From assembly GCA_027364735.1 (NCBI GenBank), contig DAHXOT010000044.1, forward strand, positions 1 through 64,000: a stretch of 64,000 bases of DNA. The letters run 5' to 3'. Shown here in pieces: positions 60,901 through 64,000 of this stretch. This DNA is from Hydrotalea sp. (GTDB lineage Bacteria; Bacteroidota; Bacteroidia; Chitinophagales; Chitinophagaceae). Numbering within the stretch: the stretch's first letter is position 1; each line of letters opens with the position of its first letter. The notes below the pieces were generated by a model, which had not been told where the DNA came from, searched no databases, and saw nothing but the letters and a program-made list of their open reading frames with translations. Position numbers and translations under genes: made by a program.

Positions 60901-61127
60901 TTGTTGAGCCGGTAAACGATGAATATGTAATAGAAAAAATTATAGTTACACCGGAAGATATAACTACGGTAACACATCAAATAAAAGATACTTGGGAAAA
61001 AATACAAAATAAAGAATTTAAAAAAGGCTGTGGTAAACCCGATTGCGAATGGTGCCATTTTGTAAAAACTAATAATATGGCAATTGCCTTACATAAATTA
61101 GAAAATACAGATGAACAAGATTTTTAG
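57984..61127 (+). CDS. UvrD/AddA-type helicase with C-terminal PD-(D/E)XK nuclease
   Basis: 1047 residues. Superfamily-1 helicase motifs: Walker A GPGTGKT (37-43), LTYTDNGAVEMR, DEFQDTSR (near 271), VVGDADQSIFSFQDAN, TTHGSKGSEFAHVFVVG and FYVAITRAK. The C-terminal nuclease has LDKLEFEGKTVTVVDYKTGNY. A cysteine in LSCPLKFYY plus CGKPDCEWC at the end suggests an AddB-type 4Fe-4S staple. It thus resembles a one-protein recombination or repair helicase-nuclease. No addA, addB or recC partner is adjacent. Confidence 0.9.
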   Translation: MRKNNRLLQFEEIYTKLNEQQRMAVDCIEGPVMVNAGPGTGKTQILAIRIGNILQKTDSNPANILCLTYTDNGAVEMRNRLLQIIGTPAYGIKIHTFHSFCNEVIQDNLSYFGKLNLEPISEIEELELFNKLIDSIEPNNILKRFRGNVYFEVPRLKSLFSLMKKEAWDANYFNERIDAYLNELPTKEGFFYKRKYKEFNIGDANPNKILAEKEKMEMLRAAAQLYPQYNKMMAEISRYNFDDMILWVLDAFEKNKNLLLDYQEQFLYFLVDEFQDTSRSQNLLLHYLINYWDVPNVFVVGDADQSIFSFQDANVENIIEYQKKYATTITTIDLVNNYRSTQIVLDIAHKLIINNQQRTVSNENDKALIASNTLLPDYSIQPTIIEYPNTTHEAIDIAMQIEQLIANGINGKEIAVIYRNHSQVEEIATILENKKIPVNVRKKTDLLQLPFIQNIITILTWIDKESTIPYSADDLLFKLLHFIFFDIKPTDIANLSMRVNEKNIGKKENKYSLRRELSELKNDTGDLFTKPDNSLKEVSNILENILKESTNITVQHLVEMVIQKAKILSFILNSHEKPWLMQVLNSFFNFIKDTCKRNPELNLHQLLYNISIMQKNKIAMPLYKIVATDNGVNLLTTHGSKGSEFAHVFVVGCTNKIWDETNGGNNYSYKYPDNLLSNHPILSGNLEESRRLFYVAITRAKTNLQISYSVKDKNDKPLIKSTFITEITEAMLWQPIQKLVPDEELINYLALQFSATAIPEISLVEENYINQILKNYSLSVTHLSNYLSCPLKFYYQNLIKVPSAKSESMVFGSAIHYALQRLFEKMKINNQVFPSIQELIEDFNWYMEKNRDAFTQESYILKIEYGKKILPVYYDTHISTWNKIVIVEKSIRNIFIGNVPINGKLDKLEFEGKTVTVVDYKTGNYENAKRKLMKPNEKEPDGGDYWRQAVFYKILLDNYTTNNWQTTSTQFEFVEPVNDEYVIEKIIVTPEDITTVTHQIKDTWEKIQNKEFKKGCGKPDCEWCHFVKTNNMAIALHKLENTDEQDF

Positions 61128-61150
61128 TAAATCATAAACACTAAAGCAAG

Positions 61151-61158
61151 TATGTTTG
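61151..61158 (+). promoter_or_regulatory. -7 element of the Ig-like lipoprotein gene
   Basis: TATGTTTG fits TAnnTTTG; it ends 19 nt before ATG 61178. Confidence 0.45.
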
Positions 61159-61177
61159 CTATTCTGCTACTATAACC

Positions 61178-62596
61178 ATGAACAAAAAAATATCATACCC
61201 ATTTGTAATTGCAGCTTTGTATGTTTTAGTTAGCTATTGTATGCAAAGTTGTGCAGTAATGATTCCACCAAGCGGTGGACCGAAAGATACACTTCCACCT
61301 CGCTTAATGCTAGCTCTTCCTAAAGATTCTTCCATCAATTTTGCAAGCAATAAAGTAACACTAACTTTCGATGAGTTTGTTGAAGTGAAAGATGCTCAAA
61401 AAAATTTAATCGTTTCTCCCAATCCAAAAAATACTCCGGACGTTGAATATAAACTAAGGAATGTAACTGTTAAATTAAAAGATTCTTTACAATCGAATAC
61501 TACTTATACTTTAAACTTTGGCAATGCCATACAAGATGTAAATGAAGGCAATATTGCTAAAAATTTTTCCTATGTTTTTTCAACCGGAAAATATATTGAT
61601 AGTGGTGTTATAAAAGGCAAAGTATTATTAGCAGAAACAGGAAAAACAGATTCTACTTTAATTGTGGTTTTACATCAAAACTTGGCAGATAGTGCTGTTG
61701 AAAAAGAAAAACCTCGTTATTATACTTTAGTTGATGCAAAAGGAAATTTTAGTTTTACTAATTTACCAATGAAAAAATTTGCTATTTATGTTTTACCCAA
61801 TGATTACAATAAACGTTATGATGATAGTACCAAACTATTTGCCTTTTCAGATACGAATATTATTGTAAAATCATTTGCTGCACCTATTACACTTTACGCA
61901 TTTGAAGAAGCCAAAAAGAAAGAAGTTACCAAAGCGGTTGCTGCTCCGGCTGTTGCAAAAAATAAATTGGCAAAAAAAGTAGATACGCAAATAAAACTAC
62001 TGTTAGAGTTAGACAATGGAAAACAAGATTTATTAAATCCACTTTCTATTCAGATTAATAGAAAAATGAAAAAAATAGATACCTCAAAATTTATTTTATG
62101 CGATACCGGATTTCATAAATTAAGCAATTACACTGTTGTAGCAGATACTTCACATCCATTAACAAAAGTGTATATTAACTATGCATGGAAAGAAGATTTG
62201 CTTTTAAAAATTATAGTTGCCAAAGATGCAGTTGCTGATTCTTTGGGTACCACATTAACCAAAGCTGATACACTTTTCTTCACTACCAAAAGAGAAAGCG
62301 ATTATGGCAGTTTACGTTTTCGATTTTTAAATATTGATACGTTAAAAAATCAAGTATTGCAAATTATTAGTGATAATAAAATTGTTGATGCAATTAAGAT
62401 TACACAAAAAGAATATTATAGAAAATTATACAAGCCCGGCGAATATGAATTAAAGCTTTTGTATGATAAAAATAAAAATGGAAAATGGGATACAGGCAAC
62501 TTTAAACATAAATTACAACCGGAAATTGTAAAAGACTTAAACAAAAAAATTACTATTAAACAAGATTGGGATAATGAATTTGATGTAACACTTTAA
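61178..62596 (+). CDS. Ig-like (Big_5) domain lipoprotein
   Basis: 472 residues. A hydrophobic N-terminus ends in a lipobox-like MQSC, followed by AVMIPPSGGPKDTLPPRL. The Big_5 Ig-like domain is clear (NKVTLTFDEFVEVKDAQKNLIVSP, NTTYTLNFGNAIQDVNEGN near 100-130). A carboxypeptidase-regulatory-like segment (GVIKGKVLLAETGKTDSTLIVVL) and an Ala/Lys-rich stretch follow. Likely a surface or periplasmic lipoprotein of unknown role, conserved as a type in Bacteroidota. It converges with comB over 39 bp. Confidence 0.85.
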   Translation: MNKKISYPFVIAALYVLVSYCMQSCAVMIPPSGGPKDTLPPRLMLALPKDSSINFASNKVTLTFDEFVEVKDAQKNLIVSPNPKNTPDVEYKLRNVTVKLKDSLQSNTTYTLNFGNAIQDVNEGNIAKNFSYVFSTGKYIDSGVIKGKVLLAETGKTDSTLIVVLHQNLADSAVEKEKPRYYTLVDAKGNFSFTNLPMKKFAIYVLPNDYNKRYDDSTKLFAFSDTNIIVKSFAAPITLYAFEEAKKKEVTKAVAAPAVAKNKLAKKVDTQIKLLLELDNGKQDLLNPLSIQINRKMKKIDTSKFILCDTGFHKLSNYTVVADTSHPLTKVYINYAWKEDLLLKIIVAKDAVADSLGTTLTKADTLFFTTKRESDYGSLRFRFLNIDTLKNQVLQIISDNKIVDAIKITQKEYYRKLYKPGEYELKLLYDKNKNGKWDTGNFKHKLQPEIVKDLNKKITIKQDWDNEFDVTL

Positions 62597-62635
62597 TTGC
62601 CATCAGTTTTGCGATGCTACAGGTAGTAATATATT

Positions 62636-63370
62636 TTAAAAAACAGACTCGATGTAACCTTTTTCATAATTATATACAGGCAATACCGGTGCTATATTTT
62701 CGGTAACACAATATTCTAAATCTTTTTCTAAACCATAAGAAGCTAAGCGATGCCAATGCGTAGTATTTTTTATGAAAGAAAGCATATCGTTTTTATGCAA
62801 AGCATACATTTCTTCGGCCATTAAAGAAGCATCGCAATGAATGGTGAAATGGTTTTTAATAGTATGAATTACGGCACCCGCAAATAAGGTATCTTCTAAA
62901 TTAAATCTATCCTTCCATGCAGAGCATCCTAAATAAACATCTTTATTTTGTTGTACCAGGTAATTACAAATATTATTTAAGTTAAGGAATGAGCCGATAA
63001 CAATTTCGGCTGCACCATTTTGCAATGCCATGTGTAATAATTTGGTGCCATTAGTTGTGGTTAATACCAGCGTTTTTCCTTCAATAAAAGATTTAGGATA
63101 TTCTGTGGGCGAATTACCATGCGATAACCCTTCTATTATTTTTCCATCTCTTTCTCCTGCTGTAATACTATTAGGAGTACTATTACCTATAGAAATACAT
63201 TTATCAACTGCTTCAACCGGAATTACTTTTATTGCTCCATTATACAAAGCAGTAGTAATGGTTGATGTAGCTCTAAAAACATCTATAATTACTACTATGC
63301 TATTGGTTAAATTATATAAATTTAAAAGCTTGGGAGATAATATGGTGTGTAAAAAAGGTTTATTAATCAT
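62636..63370 (-). CDS. comB: 2-phosphosulfolactate phosphatase-family protein (ComB)
   Basis: 244 residues from ATG 63370 (MINKPFLHTILSP). Family segments are IVVIIDVFRATSTITTALYNG, AGERDGKIIEGLSHGNSPTEY, LTTTNGTKLLHMAL and CSAWKDRFNLEDTLFAGAV. ComB dephosphorylates 2-phosphosulfolactate in coenzyme M synthesis of methanogens. Bacterial homologues have less certain substrates, possibly in sulfonate metabolism. The -7 element (TATTTTTG, 63375-63382) ends 4 nt before the chosen ATG and excludes the longer frame. Confidence 0.88.
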   Translation of the reverse strand: MINKPFLHTILSPKLLNLYNLTNSIVVIIDVFRATSTITTALYNGAIKVIPVEAVDKCISIGNSTPNSITAGERDGKIIEGLSHGNSPTEYPKSFIEGKTLVLTTTNGTKLLHMALQNGAAEIVIGSFLNLNNICNYLVQQNKDVYLGCSAWKDRFNLEDTLFAGAVIHTIKNHFTIHCDASLMAEEMYALHKNDMLSFIKNTTHWHRLASYGLEKDLEYCVTENIAPVLPVYNYEKGYIESVF

Positions 63371-63374
63371 TCGG

Positions 63375-63382
63375 CAAAAATA
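63375..63382 (-). promoter_or_regulatory. -7 element of comB, abutting the start codon
   Basis: TATTTTTG on the minus strand with 4 nt to ATG 63370. Confidence 0.55.
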
Positions 63383-63440
63383 ATGTAATGATTGAATGAG
63401 AAAACAGGAAAATGAATTGAATATATTGATTATAAAAAAT

Positions 63441-63824
63441 TTATTCTTTTCTATATTCAATTTTTACTTTGGCAATACCTGCATTTAACAGATCAATTTT
63501 TTGTGCAGCCGATTTACTTAAATCTATAATTCTTCCTTTTATAAATGGACCACGATCGTTTATTTTTACAATTACCGATTTATTATTCGATAAGTTGGTT
63601 ACTTTAACCAAAGTACCAAAAGCTATTTGTTTATGTGCAGCGGTTAATTTTTTTTGTTTAAATATTTCGCCATTAGAGGTTGGCTTACCATTAAATTTAT
63701 CGGAATAATAAGAAGCATATCCTACTTCGCTATAAAATTTTCCATTGCCGGGAATGGTTTTTCGGTTACAACCAATAATAATTATTGAAAAAAATAAAAT
63801 AATAAAGGGTATTTTTTTACGCAT
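63441..63824 (-). CDS. rlpA: RlpA-like septal lipoprotein
   Basis: 127 residues from ATG 63824 (MRKKIPFIILFFSIIIIGCN). A lipoprotein signal with Cys near 19 is followed by a double-psi beta-barrel: GYASYYSDKFNGKPTSNGEIF, LTAAHKQIAFGTLVKVTN, VIVKINDRGPFIKGRIIDLS. RlpA proteins bind or cleave naked glycan strands; the SPOR domain found in many is absent. The start at 63848 is possible but places extra residues before the signal. Confidence 0.88.
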   Translation of the reverse strand: MRKKIPFIILFFSIIIIGCNRKTIPGNGKFYSEVGYASYYSDKFNGKPTSNGEIFKQKKLTAAHKQIAFGTLVKVTNLSNNKSVIVKINDRGPFIKGRIIDLSKSAAQKIDLLNAGIAKVKIEYRKE

Positions 63825-63849
63825 AATCAACTCATTATTGCTTTTCAAT

Positions 63850-64000
63850 TTACAGTTTAATTTTAATACCCGAATTTATTGCTATGCCATCTATTGGCGT
63901 ATAAACATCTTTAAATTGAGGATTGGTTATTGTTCCCGTATATAGCTTATCCCATTTGGTTTGCCTTTGATCGGTGAGATTTTCTATGTTCAAAAATACA
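63850..64000 (-). CDS. TonB-dependent receptor, C-terminal end (runs off the window)
   Basis: The last 50 codons of a minus-strand gene. The product contains FLNIENLTDQRQTKWDKLY and ends DGIAINSGIKIKL, the typical final strands of an outer-membrane TonB-dependent receptor (NxxNLTDxR motif in the last hairpin). The rest lies beyond the window, so the substrate cannot be inferred. It is 25 bp upstream of rlpA. Confidence 0.7.
   Translation of the reverse strand, partial: VFLNIENLTDQRQTKWDKLYTGTITNPQFKDVYTPIDGIAINSGIKIKL

Overview
The window is AT-rich chromosomal DNA of a Bacteroidota bacterium, most likely an aerobic or microaerobic member of the Chitinophagales. This rests on gene content (fused CcoNO cbb3 oxidase, split MetH, Bacteroidetes-type N-acylornithine carbamoyltransferase, SWIM-SNF2 helicase, a TonB-dependent receptor end) and on promoters of the Bacteroidetes TAnnTTTG (-7) type. 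The lineage call is inference from families I recognise; no search was run. No rRNA, tRNA, CRISPR array or insertion sequence was seen.

Layout. (1) 1-11060, minus strand: a complex I operon, nuoA-B-C-D-H-I-J-K-L-M-N plus a 126-residue hypothetical. nuoE, nuoF and nuoG are absent between nuoD and nuoH, and a four-helix-bundle (S23/IVS-type) gene sits between nuoM and nuoL. (2) 11150-20700: ppdK, a two-gene methionine synthase, a membrane-anchored YceI-like protein, an OB-fold protein, a gene remnant and recR. (3) 20700-35360, plus strand: a 1260-residue SWIM/SNF2 helicase, then a full arginine operon (acyltransferase, argG, cupin, argC, second S23-type gene, argD, argF', argB, argE, argH) followed by an FKBP isomerase. 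The operon is preceded by a candidate Arg-codon leader. (4) 35370-41210: an ECF sigma/anti-sigma/outer-membrane module with a probable self-recognised promoter, an L,D-transpeptidase, serS, gcvH and a VanZ-like gene. (5) 41390-51850, minus strand: the cbb3 oxidase region (ccoS-ccoNO-ccoQ-ccoP, ccoG-ccoH-exporter, hemerythrin-like-ccoI, fnr). (6) 52000-64000: radical SAM/SPASM, MarR, a GHL10 glycoside hydrolase, Kup, SRPBCC, a UvrD-type helicase-nuclease, an Ig-like lipoprotein, ComB, RlpA and the end of a TonB-dependent receptor.

Two cross-cutting signals stand out. First, a degenerate 7-bp repeat (AAGTnnT) forms short arrays that fill gaps inside operons. Two loci have inverted arrays bracketing an S23-type gene (between nuoM and nuoL, and between argC and argD). 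A third, at the nuoD-nuoH junction, has the arrays but no gene; a fourth, after nuoN, has one array only. The two S23 proteins belong to different subfamilies, yet both are 121 residues (one after restoring a single lost base) and both stop inside the downstream array. This looks like a small gene-carrying element that enters operons without breaking co-transcription.

Second, the palindrome ATGAY-N4-RTCAT lies upstream of five transcription units (ppdK, ccoG, ccoS, hemerythrin-ccoI, marR). Its distance to the -7 element is 22, 22, 23, 45 and 45 nt. An FNR-like regulator with a full candidate set of [4Fe-4S] cysteines is encoded next to the oxidase genes. The best reading is a local oxygen-response regulon with two fixed promoter geometries.
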